Shown: piece after piece, positions 16,476 through 26,088 of the stretch
Layout of the letters: the number at the start of each line of letters is the position of its first letter
Numbering within the stretch: position 1 is the first letter of the stretch
NCBI GenBank assembly: GCA_016220175.1
Contig: JACRHZ010000008.1
Location: forward strand, 1-47,146
Direction of reading: 5' to 3'
Origin: Candidatus Peregrinibacteria bacterium
GTDB taxonomy: Bacteria; Patescibacteriota; Gracilibacteria; CAIRYL01
Length of the DNA: 47,146 nucleotides
Notes under the pieces: generated by a model
What the model saw: only the letters and a program-made list of their open reading frames with translations
What the model was told of the DNA's origin: nothing
The model's database searches: none
Made by a program: the position numbers and the translations under genes

Positions 16476-16658
16476 AAAAATATGTTGAAAATTTTTGATT
16501 ACTCTTTGATTAAGGTGAAGGGGAGGATTGTCTCATGTTTTTCTGTGTGAGAGTAGCGACTGGAATTGCGCTAATTTATAAATATTGTAAAATAATAAAA
16601 TACCCCGGCTGATTATTCCGTCGCGGGAAATCCTAAAAAAATGCTTATTTCCGCTTTC

Positions 16659-17768
16659 CTAAAATAACTTTTCAAAAAAGCCCTTTTCTCGAAGATGCAA
16701 TTTCGCTTCTTTTGCGAGAGCTTCATAATGGCCTCTTTCTTGTGAATTAAGTTTTTGCGGAATCTCTACAGTAATCGTAACAATATGATCTCCATGTGCA
16801 TTTGTTCCAAGGCGAGGAGCTCCTTTCCCGCGAATGCGGAGCTCTTTTCCACTCTGAGTCCCTGCTGGAATTTTTATTTTTTCCTCTCCATATACAGTTT
16901 TTATAGAAACTTCATCTCCTAAAATCGCCTGAAGTACGTGAATGGAGACAGTACTTAAAATATTATCTCCTTCTCTCACAAAATCACGCGATTCTGCGAC
17001 TGAGACAGCCACGAGAAGATCTCCATCATGAGCTCCCCTCTCCCCCGCTTCTCCCTTTTGAGAGAGCCTTAAAAGGGCTCCATCATATACTCCTCTAGGA
17101 ATATTGACTTTCAGCGTTCTTTTTTCCCAAATTCTTCCCGCCCCACTACATTTGGAACATGGTTTTTCAGGGATGCGCCCTTCTCCATTACACTCTTGAC
17201 ACATCGCCGTTGTACGAATATTTCCGAAGGGAGTTTGTTGTGCCCTTGTCACCTTTCCAGCTCCACCACAGGTACGGCATGTGGTAAATCGCGACCCTTT
17301 TTCTATTCCTGCGCCACGGCAGGAGCTGCACTCAGTGTAGCCATCTATATGAATGTCACGCTGCACTCCGGATATACTTTCCGCAAAAGTGAGATTTACG
17401 CTTACTTTGAGATCTCTTCCTTGTTTTGGTCCTGATTTTTTCTGAAATCCCCCACCGAAAAAATTCTCAAAAATATCACTAAAGTCTTCAAAACCAAATC
17501 CGTTAGAAAACCCTTCAAATCCATGTCCGCCCCCTCCACCGCTGCCACCGAATGGACTTCCCGCCACTCCAAATTGATCGTATTGAGATTTCTTTGTGGG
17601 ATCAGAGAGAATTTCATATGCCGCTTGAATCTCTTTAAATTTCTCGGCAGCATTTTTTTCTTTATTTACATCCGGATGATGCTTAGCCGCCAAACGGCGA
17701 TACGCTTTTTTTATCTCCTCTGGAGATGATTCTTTCTTGAGTCCTAATACTTCGTAGAGATCCTTCAT
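16659..17768 (-). CDS. dnaJ: Chaperone protein DnaJ (type I Hsp40)
   Basis: A 369-residue protein. The J domain includes HPD at residues 31-33 ([11 protein letters not shown]). A Gly/Phe-rich linker ([20 protein letters not shown]) follows, and then four zinc-finger repeats: [24 protein letters not shown] and CSKCSGAG. The C-terminal substrate-binding and dimer domains contain [21 protein letters not shown] and [19 protein letters not shown]. It stimulates DnaK ATPase and delivers unfolded clients. dnaK and grpE are not adjacent. It lies 74 bp downstream of guaB on the same strand, so the two may be co-transcribed. Confidence 0.97.
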   Translation of the reverse strand: MKDLYEVLGLKKESSPEEIKKAYRRLAAKHHPDVNKEKNAAEKFKEIQAAYEILSDPTKKSQYDQFGVAGSPFGGSGGGGGHGFEGFSNGFGFEDFSDIFENFFGGGFQKKSGPKQGRDLKVSVNLTFAESISGVQRDIHIDGYTECSSCRGAGIEKGSRFTTCRTCGGAGKVTRAQQTPFGNIRTTAMCQECNGEGRIPEKPCSKCSGAGRIWEKRTLKVNIPRGVYDGALLRLSQKGEAGERGAHDGDLLVAVSVAESRDFVREGDNILSTVSIHVLQAILGDEVSIKTVYGEEKIKIPAGTQSGKELRIRGKGAPRLGTNAHGDHIVTITVEIPQKLNSQERGHYEALAKEAKLHLREKGFFEKLF

Positions 17769-17842
17769 GAACTTTTTAGACAGCTCTTCCTATTCTATCT
17801 TTTTTGATATTTTTTGTCAAAGGAGGGGTGAGAGTGCTAATT

Positions 17843-19483
17843 TTATTCATAATTCCCCCGATAATTCGGTGCTTCCCGGGAAATAGTAATATCGTGAGGA
17901 TGGCTTTCTTTAACTGCTGCACTTGTAACACGAATAAATTTCGCTTTTTGGTGAAGCTCTTCGAGGGAAGCACACCCCTGATACCCCAATGCAGATTTAA
18001 GACCTCCAACCATTTGATAGATTTCGTTCCGCACTGATCCCTTAAAGAGAATTCGTCCCTCAATTCCTTCGGGAACAAACTTTTCTTCAGACTCAACATC
18101 TCCTTGAGCATAACGTTCTTTTCCGCCTTCTTTCATCGCTGAGAGTGATCCCATTCCCCGATAGCTTTTATATGTTTTTCCATTTGCATAGATAAGTTCT
18201 CCCGGACTTTCTTCTGTCCCAGCAAAGATCGAACCAATCATGACTGCATCCGCTCCTGCAGCAAGGGCTTTTACCGCATCTCCCGAATATTTTATTCCGC
18301 CATCTGCTATGAGAGAAATCTGGAGTTTTTTTGCCTCAGCAGCGGTATCGAGTATAGCTGAAAATTGCGGCATTCCCACTCCTGAAATTATTCGCGTCGT
18401 ACAAATAGACCCTGGTCCTATCCCGACTTTTACTCCATCAGCTCCTGCATCTTTTAAAAACTGTACTGCTTCTTTTGAGGCAATATTTCCTCCAATAACG
18501 ACTATTTTTGGGTATTTCTTTTTGATATACCGCACTGTATCAGCAACTCCTTTTGAGTGTCCGTGCGCAGTATCAACGACAAAAAGGTCGACTTCTGCCT
18601 CTGCAAGTTTTTGTACACGTTCTTCCATATTTTTTGCTGGTCCCACTGCTGCCCCACAAAGGAGGCGTCCATCTTTATCAAGAGAAGCATCTGGAAAATC
18701 TTGTTTCCGTTCCAAGTCTCTCCGAGTAACCAAGGCTACTAAATTCCCTGATGCGGAGACAATGAGCAATTTTGAATGCTTTGATTCTTCCAGAATTTCA
18801 TGAGCCCTTTCAAGTGACGTCCCTTCAGGCGCAGTAAGTAATTTCTCGGAAGGAGTCATTCTCTCTGAAACGAGAAGTTCCCCGTGACGATTAATAAAAT
18901 AATCATTGGAAGTCAAGATCCCCAAGAGTTTTCCATGAAGTCTTCCGTTTTCGGTAATGGGAATTGCCTTATATCCGACATCTCTTCGAATAATATAGGC
19001 ATCAGAGATTTTTGCGGTCGGAGGAAGTACCACTGGATTTTTTATGAATCCATTTTCAAATCGCTTTACGATTTTCACTTCTGCAGCCTGCTCATCGGGA
19101 GCGAGGTTTTTATGAATAATCCCAATTCCTCCAGCGAGTGCCATTTCTACAGCCATCCTTGATTCCGTAACTGTATCCATTGCCGCAGAAATGAAGGGAA
19201 TTTTGAGGATGATATTCTTTGAGATACGTGTATGTACTCTCGTGTCTCGCGGAAGAACTTCAGAGTACTCAGGAATAAGAAGAACATCGTCAAACGTGAG
19301 TTTTTCCGGAAACAAAAGATGTCCTTCAGGAGAAAGAAAATTTACCTGGTTATAGAGATCCTCGCTCATAACAACGCTGTTCGATTTTTTCCCCTTGATA
19401 ACAACAGTTTGCGCTCTTGCATTCTCGAGAAGATCCGCAAGGTTCCTTCGAAAATTCGATGTAGTAACAATTTTTGGAAGCAT
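17843..19483 (-). CDS. guaB: IMP dehydrogenase with an N-terminal Phd/YefM antitoxin-like DNA-binding domain
   Basis: A 546-residue protein, about 50 longer than a typical bacterial IMPDH. Residues 1-46 match the Phd/YefM fold: IVTTSNFRRNLADLLENA, then TVVIKGKKSNSVVMSEDLYN (the usual pattern is a strand, RxNLxxLLxxA, a VVIxxxGK hairpin, then AVLMSxEEYN). Canonical IMPDH begins at about residue 57 (LLFPEKLTFDDVLLIPEYSE). The barrel is complete: AAMDTVTE, GIGPGSICTTRI with the catalytic Cys361, DGGIKYSGD, and the flap KERYAQG; two CBS domains are inserted at about 148-270. IMPDH oxidises IMP to XMP, the committed step to GMP. A TGTACA-containing palindrome covers the promoter, so self-repression is plausible. 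An internal ATG at codon 39 could give a shorter form. Confidence 0.95.
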   Translation of the reverse strand: MLPKIVTTSNFRRNLADLLENARAQTVVIKGKKSNSVVMSEDLYNQVNFLSPEGHLLFPEKLTFDDVLLIPEYSEVLPRDTRVHTRISKNIILKIPFISAAMDTVTESRMAVEMALAGGIGIIHKNLAPDEQAAEVKIVKRFENGFIKNPVVLPPTAKISDAYIIRRDVGYKAIPITENGRLHGKLLGILTSNDYFINRHGELLVSERMTPSEKLLTAPEGTSLERAHEILEESKHSKLLIVSASGNLVALVTRRDLERKQDFPDASLDKDGRLLCGAAVGPAKNMEERVQKLAEAEVDLFVVDTAHGHSKGVADTVRYIKKKYPKIVVIGGNIASKEAVQFLKDAGADGVKVGIGPGSICTTRIISGVGMPQFSAILDTAAEAKKLQISLIADGGIKYSGDAVKALAAGADAVMIGSIFAGTEESPGELIYANGKTYKSYRGMGSLSAMKEGGKERYAQGDVESEEKFVPEGIEGRILFKGSVRNEIYQMVGGLKSALGYQGCASLEELHQKAKFIRVTSAAVKESHPHDITISREAPNYRGNYE

Positions 19484-19504
19484 ATTATTATAAAAAAGTA
19501 CGAT

Positions 19505-19542
19505 ATTTTGTACATTGTATAGTACAAAATTGTTATTTGCAA
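19505..19542 (-). promoter_or_regulatory. guaB promoter with operator palindrome across the -10
   Basis: On the minus strand TTGCAA (19542-19537) and TACAAT (19519-19514) are 17 bp apart, with the start codon at 19483. The dyad ATTTTGTAC (19505-19513) and GTACAAAAT (19522-19530) brackets the -10. It contains TGTACA (19509-19514), the core of known YefM operators; another TGTACA lies upstream at 19570-19575. The leader is about 24 nt with no Shine-Dalgarno. Confidence 0.65.
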
Positions 19543-19668
19543 TAGTATTTTGTAATTTTTATTGCATTTTGTACATAAATTAAAAAAATCGTTCAAAATG
19601 GTATACGCGAAAAAAGTGCTTTTTCTTTCAAAAAACACCAAAAAAATTCACGAATTACTTTTCCAATT

Positions 19669-22600
19669 CTACTCTTGAAAAAGTTCTTCTATCTTCTTTT
19701 TTAAAGTGGTACCAACTGATACTCTTTCGGGAAAAAGGAGCGTGTGATTTTGAAAAAGCAATTCTACTTCTTGATCTCCTTTATACTCAGACAAGAGTTG
19801 ATTCAACTTCTTCATTTTTTCCCGTGAAAATGCATCGGGAAGTGGAATTCGAAACGGCAACTCTGAAGGAGAATTCTCTTCCGTTTGTTGCCATTTTTCC
19901 TCAATTTTAATATTTTCATCAGGACTTTCTTCCTCTGGAAATGAGACTGTTTCTTCGCTTCCCGGCTCAGATTCAGACAAAAACATTTCAGGAATATTCT
20001 CCACTGATTTTGTGGAAAAGAACTCTTCATTTTCATCAAGGAATCCTTCCTTTTCCGCTTCATTTCGGACTTTTTCGAGTTCTTTTGAGGTCAGTGAATC
20101 GACGACTATTTGCCATTCTCCGTTCCTTTTCTCCGCTTTTCCCGTAAGAAACATGAACGAATCCTCTTCAAGAAATATTTGAAATCCAGCGTATGATTTT
20201 GGAAAAAGAACTGCCTCAACTTTTCCCGTCAAATCTTCAATGGTAACAATTGCCATGACCTCATTTTTTTTCGTAATGAGTTTGCGAATATTTGTACAAA
20301 GACCATGAAGAGTTATTTTATTTTTCCCATATCGAACAGAATTTGGAATGGTGGAAATTGGAACTCCTTTCGTTTCAAAAAATCGGCGCATTCCCTGGAG
20401 CGGATGACTCGAAACATAGATCCCGAGAACTTCTTTTTCCCATTTGAGCCTTTCTGAAAACTTCGCATGTGCTGTTCTTGGAAGTCGGAGTTCTTTTTTT
20501 TCAAGTGATTCTCCTGAAAAAAGAGTGTGTTGATTCTCATCACGAGGCTGAGATTCTTGTTTCGCAAACCGGAGAATTTCTTCTAAGTTTTCGATGATCT
20601 CTTTTGGATCTAAAAACTGAGAAAAAGCTCCCGCTTTTGCAAGAGATTCAATCGATTTTTTATTTATTGCTTTTGGAGAAACCCTCGAAAGAAAATCAGC
20701 GAAATTTGCAAATGGTTCACTTTCTCGTGCCTTGATAATCTCTTCTACTACACCTTGTCCCACTCCTTTTACCGCCATGAGTCCAAAACGAATCTCTTTT
20801 GATTTTGTAACGGTAAAATCTGCATTTGATTCCGTAATATCCGGAGGAAGTACCGTAATTCCAAAATGCCTCGCTTCTTCGATGTCGAGGATAACACGAT
20901 CGGTATTTTCTTTATCACAGGAGAGAAGCGCAGCAAAAAATTCAGTCGGATAATGAGCTTTAAGATATGCCGTTTGATAGGTAATAAGCGCATATCCAGC
21001 CGCATGAGATCGATTAAATCCATATCCGGCAAATGGTTCAACGACTTCATCAAATATCTTCATAGCGAGTTTTTCATCATGTCCTAATTTTTTGGCGCCA
21101 TCAATAAACTTTTGTCTTTGAGAAGCGAGTTCTTCTGGAATTTTTTTCCCGATAGCTCTTCTCAAAATATCTGCTTGTCCGAGAGAAAATCCAGCAAAAA
21201 CTTGTGCTATTTGGAGAATTTGTTCTTGGTAAATGGCAATTCCATACGTGGGTTTTAGAATTTTTTCAAGGCTTATATGCGGATACCTGATATCTGCTTT
21301 TCCGTGTTTTCCTTTGATATAGTCGGGAATAAATTGCATTGGTCCTGGTCTGTAGAGAGAGCCCATGGCGATAATGTCTTCAAAATGTGTGGGCTTTAGC
21401 TCTTTCAAATATCTCGTCATTCCCGCTGATTCCATTTGAAAAACACCAGTTGTGGAGCCATCCGACAAGAGCTTAAAGGTCTCTTTGTCATCCATGGGAA
21501 TTTGAGAAAGACTCAGATCAAGTTTTTTTGTTTTGAAGAGAATAAATTTTGCGCGTTCCAAAATCGTCAAATTTCGAAGTCCTAAAAAATCCATTTTGAG
21601 AAGTCCAAGGGCGTCGAGCGGTTTTGCAGAATATTGAGTAATAATTGTATTATCATCTTTTGGCGGATGTTGCACCGCTGTGAATTTTAAAATCGGTTCT
21701 GGAGCAATCACGACGGCACATGCGTGGACAGAAATATGTCTGACATTCCCTTCAAATTTTTTTGCATTTTCATACACCTGCCGTGCAATTTCATCATTTT
21801 GGAGCTTTAAAGCAAGCTCCGGTGATTTTTTTTCCGCTTCTTCAAGTGTTGTTCCTGGTCTTTCCGGAATCAGTTTTCCGAATTCATTCATTTCTTGAAA
21901 TGGAAGTCCCATCACCCTTCCAACATCTTTTACAGCTGCTCTCGCTGCCATGGTTCCGAATGTACAAATTTGGGCAACGTGATCGCGCCCGTATTTTTCA
22001 CGAACATATTCAATAACTTCATCGCGCCGATCGTCAGCAAAATCGAGATCAATATCTGGAAGAGAAATTCGCTCTGGGTTTAAAAATCTTTCAAAAAGAA
22101 GGTCGTACGTGAGCGGATCGAGATCGGTAATTTCCAAGAGATATGCCACGATCGAACCCGCCGCAGATCCTCTTCCCGGACCAACGGCAATTCCATGACT
22201 TTTCGCCCATCCCACAAAATCATGCACGATAAGAAAGTATGAATCAAATCCCATCGTTCCAATGATGTCGAGCTCGAAATTCATGCGTTTTAGCACTTCA
22301 TCTTGAGATATTTGAGATGCTTTTTTTTCCGCTTCCTTTTCAAAATGATATCTTCTGGAAATTCCTTTTTCACACAAAAATCTCAGGTATTCTTTTGGAG
22401 AGGAATATCCTTCTGGAATTGGGAAATTCGGAAGCCTGTGAACTCCAAATTCAAATTCTATAGAACATTCTTCTGCAATTTTTTTGGTATTTATAAGAGC
22501 TTCTGGAAATTCAGAAAACCATTTTTCCATTTCTTCGCCGGTCACAAAAGAGAGATTGTGCTCGGTAAGACGAAATCTGTTCGGATCATTTTTAATTTGG

Positions 22601-23280
22601 TTGTATTGGAGACAAAGAAGCGTGTCATGCGCTTCGGCATCATCTTCCTCGACATAATAGACATCATTTGTCGCCACGAGTGGAACTCCTGTTTTTTGAG
22701 AAAGTTCATGAATTCCTTTTGTGAGAAGTTCATCCGACTCATATTTGGGGCGAAAGAGCATTTCGAGATATACATCTTTCCCAAAAATGCTCTGATACTT
22801 TTGAAGCGCTTTTTCCGCTTCTTTTTCATTTCCATTCACGAGATGAAAAGAAACTTCGCTATTCACTCTTGGAAGAATCGCAAGAATCCCCTCCGAATAT
22901 TCTCGGAGAAGTTCCATGTCGACTCGAGGTCTATAATACATTCCTGTCAAAAATCCTTCGGAAGAAAGTTTGAGGAGATTCTCATATCCCGTCATATTTT
23001 TGGCGAGAAGAATGAGCTGAAATCGCTGATTATCAATTCCTGGCTCTTTATCGAATCGACTGCGAAAAGCCATAAAGACTTCACACCCGAGAATCGGTTT
23101 TATTCCATTTTCTTTACACGCTTTATAGTGATCAATGAGTCCATACACATTTCCCTTATCTGTGAGCGCAATGGCTTTCATTCCCAATTTTTTTGCCTTC
23201 TTTACATAATCCTCCACCTTCCCGAGTCCATCGAGAAGGGAATAGTGCGAATGAACATGAAGATGAACAAAATCTGACAA
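19669..23280 (-). CDS. dnaE: DNA polymerase III subunit alpha (DnaE)
   Basis: A 1203-residue replicative polymerase. The N-terminal PHP domain starts FVHLHVHSHYSLLDGLGKVE. The polymerase core contains GPGRGSAAGSIVAYLL and the catalytic aspartates in PDIDLDFADDRRDEVIEY; further conserved blocks are MDFLGLRNLTIL, MGSLYRPGPM, QEQILQIAQVFAGFSLGQAD and GYGFNRSHAAGYALI. A helix-hairpin-helix follows (LMAVKGVGQGVVEEII), then an OB fold (ITLHGLCTNIRKLITKK). A low-complexity acidic segment (residues about 1085-1145) separates it from the C-terminal end. It is complete and has DnaE rather than PolC order. It lies upstream of guaB on the same strand with 185 bp between. Confidence 0.97.
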   Translation of the reverse strand: MSDFVHLHVHSHYSLLDGLGKVEDYVKKAKKLGMKAIALTDKGNVYGLIDHYKACKENGIKPILGCEVFMAFRSRFDKEPGIDNQRFQLILLAKNMTGYENLLKLSSEGFLTGMYYRPRVDMELLREYSEGILAILPRVNSEVSFHLVNGNEKEAEKALQKYQSIFGKDVYLEMLFRPKYESDELLTKGIHELSQKTGVPLVATNDVYYVEEDDAEAHDTLLCLQYNQIKNDPNRFRLTEHNLSFVTGEEMEKWFSEFPEALINTKKIAEECSIEFEFGVHRLPNFPIPEGYSSPKEYLRFLCEKGISRRYHFEKEAEKKASQISQDEVLKRMNFELDIIGTMGFDSYFLIVHDFVGWAKSHGIAVGPGRGSAAGSIVAYLLEITDLDPLTYDLLFERFLNPERISLPDIDLDFADDRRDEVIEYVREKYGRDHVAQICTFGTMAARAAVKDVGRVMGLPFQEMNEFGKLIPERPGTTLEEAEKKSPELALKLQNDEIARQVYENAKKFEGNVRHISVHACAVVIAPEPILKFTAVQHPPKDDNTIITQYSAKPLDALGLLKMDFLGLRNLTILERAKFILFKTKKLDLSLSQIPMDDKETFKLLSDGSTTGVFQMESAGMTRYLKELKPTHFEDIIAMGSLYRPGPMQFIPDYIKGKHGKADIRYPHISLEKILKPTYGIAIYQEQILQIAQVFAGFSLGQADILRRAIGKKIPEELASQRQKFIDGAKKLGHDEKLAMKIFDEVVEPFAGYGFNRSHAAGYALITYQTAYLKAHYPTEFFAALLSCDKENTDRVILDIEEARHFGITVLPPDITESNADFTVTKSKEIRFGLMAVKGVGQGVVEEIIKARESEPFANFADFLSRVSPKAINKKSIESLAKAGAFSQFLDPKEIIENLEEILRFAKQESQPRDENQHTLFSGESLEKKELRLPRTAHAKFSERLKWEKEVLGIYVSSHPLQGMRRFFETKGVPISTIPNSVRYGKNKITLHGLCTNIRKLITKKNEVMAIVTIEDLTGKVEAVLFPKSYAGFQIFLEEDSFMFLTGKAEKRNGEWQIVVDSLTSKELEKVRNEAEKEGFLDENEEFFSTKSVENIPEMFLSESEPGSEETVSFPEEESPDENIKIEEKWQQTEENSPSELPFRIPLPDAFSREKMKKLNQLLSEYKGDQEVELLFQNHTLLFPERVSVGTTLKKKIEELFQE

Positions 23281-23622
23281 TCTTTGGGAGGAGGAAAGGG
23301 CGCGGAGATTGTAGCAAAATCTCCTCGGAATGAAAAATTGACAAAATTTCCTTCCCCGTCATGCCGACTGCAGACATGAAATCTTTTTAACGAATTCAGC
23401 AAAAAAGTGGGTACGTCTTTTTGGAGGCATCTCTTTTCGCCAATCTCGAACACTTTATGCAGTGTCCATTTTTCGTGATAAGAGATCCCTCCTCTTGGTA
23501 TCGCACACTGATATGTCGTTATCCTCACGCTTCACGAGGTGATCGGGATGACGAAGAGTAAAGATACACTTGAGATTCTCCCCCTGACAAGGGGGAGTTA
23601 GAGGGGGTTGCTTCTTGCAGCC
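23281..23622. other. Gene-free interval with repeat-like sequence between dnaE and the surface-protein cluster
   Basis: No gene is supported in these 342 bp. The right part holds a hairpin with a GGGGGAGTTAGAGGGGGTT tail (23578-23610). A segment at about 23480-23552 (GATCCC...CTCACGCTTCACGAGGTGAT and following) has the look of dispersed intergenic repeats found in many genomes. The dnaE promoter should lie near 23300-23350, but I see no clear match. Confidence 0.6.
23578..23610. repeat. CTCCCCC...GGGGGAG hairpin repeat with TTAGAGGGGGTT tail
   Basis: Arms CTCCCCC (23578-23584) and GGGGGAG (23591-23597) enclose TGACAA, and TTAGAGGGGGTT follows. It lies 13 bp beyond the end of the SLH/TSP3 gene, so it could also form the end of that transcript. 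I see no second copy in the window. Confidence 0.55.
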
Positions 23623-25359
23623 TCACCGATTCTTCAAATATTGAAATATCGCCGTTGCGAACTCATCTCTGGTAAGATCATGCCCCGGATCAAGCGTATT
23701 TATGCGATCTGGAAAAAGTTCATATCTTGTTGCAATTCCAACATATTTTGCAAACCATGCATCTGCGGGAATGTCGGAGTAGTCATAATCAAGATCGAGT
23801 TCAAGTTCAAACGTGAGCGCCATCATTTTGAGGAATTCTGCAGCGTTAATAGTTCCTTCAGGACGGAATGTTCCATTTGGGTAACCGTTAATAATCCCCT
23901 TTTCCGCAGCAGCGGCAATAAATTCTGTGTACCATTCGCCTTCTAAAACGTCTGAAAATCTTCCATCATAGGAAACCTCATCTATGGTCTCATATCGAGC
24001 AAGAAGGAGCATTTTTGCAGCCTCAGCACGGTTTACCGGAAGATCTCCGCGGAACTTTCCACTATCTCCTTGTCCTTTTATGACTCCACGTCGAAAAAGC
24101 TCCGCCGCTGCCTCTCCGGTGAGCTTTGTAAGAATCGTATCTTTGAAAGGATTAATATAATCGGCAAAATTGACAAGAACTGCATCAGCAAATGTTGCTT
24201 TTGGAAGTTCCATCGGTTCTTTTATTTTTTTCTGGCAATCGTCTGTAGCTCCATCATTATTCGTATCAATTGGTGTTTCCCCTTCTCCGCATACTTTTCC
24301 CTGAGGAACTATTTTTTCACACGTATCATTAATTCCGTCAGCATCGGTATCTTTTGCCGTCTCTCCTTCAGCGCACACAATTGGTCTTTTCTTGCAGGTA
24401 TCAGGAACTCCATCGCTCCCTGTATCAACCGCATCTTCCGTTTCCAAACATGTTACTGGCTTTTTTTGGCAAGTATCAGGAATAGTGTCATTATTCGTAT
24501 CAATTCCAATTTCATTTTCTGGACATACGACTGGGGTAGGAGGTGGCGGAACGTAGGCGGTGACGGTGATATTGAGAGGGCCAACAAGGTCGCTCGCATT
24601 TCTCCCATCATTTGCCTCTATACTATATTCAAGAACATCCCCGATGATAACGTCCGTATCGATAAATTGTTGGATTCCTGGCTGAACTACCTGAAATACA
24701 GTTGCTGATGCGGGCAAGTTTTTCCCACGATAAATATTTATTCGACTCAAATCAAGATCCCATGGATCATTCCACTTGAGAATTATTCCTCCGCTTTTAT
24801 CAATTTCCGCTGTAAAACTTGTTGGGATGTCAGGTCTATTTCTGTCATCTGTATTAATTTTATACCCAATCAAACGGTCGGATCCACGAACAGTTCCTGT
24901 AACACTATAGGCGAGCATTGGATATTCCATCGCCCCTGTTTTTGTTTCTACATAGATATCTTTCAGGTAAAGGCCGTTAAGAATCACCTGCTCTCCTTTT
25001 ATAAAATCGTTAAGAATCGCAATCTTAATCGCCCTTCCTTTATCTTCAAATTGTAATTGTACATTCGTTGCAACGCGCCCATTTGTTACAGCTGTTCCAC
25101 TTACCGAGAACTGTTCTTTAGAGAGTTTTGTATCAAATATTGATGATAATCCTTCTGGGAGCGAAATTTTTATCCCAAAATCTTTGGTAATCTCTCCGCC
25201 AATAACATCTGTGACTGTAAATGGGCGAAGACTCGTCACTCCCTGGTAGAGATTAAACGATTGGTCAGAGCTAGAAGAAAGAGTTGGGGCAGCAAGAGAG
25301 AGTGGTGGAAAATACAAAAAGCCGATGAGAATAATCAATGGAAAAAATATTTTTTTCAT
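23623..25359 (-). CDS. Secreted protein with TSP3-type calcium repeats and C-terminal SLH domains
   Basis: A 578-residue protein. The signal peptide is MKKIFFPLIILIGFLYFPP with cleavage near SLAA. A beta-rich region (residues 30-180) precedes a fibronectin-like domain (about 185-275: IPTSFTAEIDKSGGIILKW). Four thrombospondin-3-like calcium repeats follow, each Cys-x-EGE...D-T-N-x-D-G-x-x-D-x-C (about 280-385). Three SLH domains close the protein, the second containing FSDVLEGEWYTEFIAAAAEK and GYPNGTFRPEG. SLH domains anchor proteins to cell-wall polymer or S-layer. Start 2 bp after the TPR lipoprotein stop, so the two are one operon. It shares TSP3 and SLH modules with the main S-layer protein, but at the opposite end. 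Confidence 0.85.
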   Translation of the reverse strand: MKKIFFPLIILIGFLYFPPLSLAAPTLSSSSDQSFNLYQGVTSLRPFTVTDVIGGEITKDFGIKISLPEGLSSIFDTKLSKEQFSVSGTAVTNGRVATNVQLQFEDKGRAIKIAILNDFIKGEQVILNGLYLKDIYVETKTGAMEYPMLAYSVTGTVRGSDRLIGYKINTDDRNRPDIPTSFTAEIDKSGGIILKWNDPWDLDLSRINIYRGKNLPASATVFQVVQPGIQQFIDTDVIIGDVLEYSIEANDGRNASDLVGPLNITVTAYVPPPPTPVVCPENEIGIDTNNDTIPDTCQKKPVTCLETEDAVDTGSDGVPDTCKKRPIVCAEGETAKDTDADGINDTCEKIVPQGKVCGEGETPIDTNNDGATDDCQKKIKEPMELPKATFADAVLVNFADYINPFKDTILTKLTGEAAAELFRRGVIKGQGDSGKFRGDLPVNRAEAAKMLLLARYETIDEVSYDGRFSDVLEGEWYTEFIAAAAEKGIINGYPNGTFRPEGTINAAEFLKMMALTFELELDLDYDYSDIPADAWFAKYVGIATRYELFPDRINTLDPGHDLTRDEFATAIFQYLKNR

Positions 25360-25361
25360 AA

Positions 25362-25901
25362 TTATTTTTCATTAAGAGAAATAAACATGTCCGAAACAAA
25401 CTTGAGGAAAGCATCGTTTTTCTTCTCCTGAGGGAAGTTCTTTATAAAATTTTCTAACGTTTTTCTTCCATCTTGCACACGTCCAGTTTTTTTGAAAAGT
25501 CGAACAAGATCGTTCATTGCCTCATAGCTCGTTGGAGCGGCATCAATGAGCCTGCCATAAAGGAGCAGCGCCTCCTCGTCTTTCCCCTGCTCTTCTTTTA
25601 CCACCGCAAGATTGTTGAGGGCGAGGTTGTTCGTGGGGACAACCTCGAGAACAGCATTATATGCATCTTCTGCTGCGGCATAATCTTGTAAAATCTGTGA
25701 ATAGAGCCCCATGTCCAAATATGCCTGCGTTGGAAAAGCATCTTTTGTTTCTTTTATTGTTTGGCGTGTGCTTTTAATGAGTTCAATATATTTTTCATAT
25801 TGCACATCAGGCATGTCTTCAGGCTTTTGAGGAAGTTTTTCAGAAACACAACCGGAAAAAAGTAAACCAAGAATAAGGAGTGAGACGGAATATTTTTTCA
25901 T
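25362..25901 (-). CDS. TPR-repeat lipoprotein
   Basis: A 179-residue protein. The lipoprotein signal peptide ends in the lipobox LLFSGC (lipidated Cys18). Tetratricopeptide repeats start near residue 63: AYLDMGLYSQILQDYAAAED, AYNAVLEVVPTNNLALNNLA, then EEALLLYGRLIDAAPTSYEA. TPRs mediate protein-protein contacts, and the lipid anchor puts it on the outer face of the membrane. It is the first gene of a two-gene operon with the SLH/TSP3 protein, so it may help assemble or tether surface-layer components. This role is inferred. Confidence 0.85.
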   Translation of the reverse strand: MKKYSVSLLILGLLFSGCVSEKLPQKPEDMPDVQYEKYIELIKSTRQTIKETKDAFPTQAYLDMGLYSQILQDYAAAEDAYNAVLEVVPTNNLALNNLAVVKEEQGKDEEALLLYGRLIDAAPTSYEAMNDLVRLFKKTGRVQDGRKTLENFIKNFPQEKKNDAFLKFVSDMFISLNEK

Positions 25902-26000
25902 AAAAAACGATAGATAAATTTTTCAATGCCCAGTAATTGTAATTGATATCGTGCACAAAATTCAACCTTTCATTTATAGCCTTGAAAAACATTCACACAA

Positions 26001-26031
26001 AAAAGCCCCTCCAGCATTTGGAGGGGCTTTT
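26001..26031 (-). terminator. Rho-independent terminator of the S-layer gene
   Basis: A perfect stem with arms AAAAGCCCCTCC (26001-26012) and GGAGGGGCTTTT (26020-26031) and the 7-base loop AGCATTT. On the minus strand it is followed by six T and lies 58 bp after the S-layer stop. The plus strand also has a T-run, so it can work both ways. Confidence 0.9.
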
Positions 26032-26088
26032 TGAATATACAAATCTTACGAAGATACAAAAGTGTAAAGCAAATAACAAAATAATATA

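Noticed and set aside
16600-16640. Possible terminator after dnaJ (CCCG...CGGG followed by a T-rich stretch on the minus strand)
   Set aside because: Only four clean base pairs with a long unpaired loop; too weak to list.
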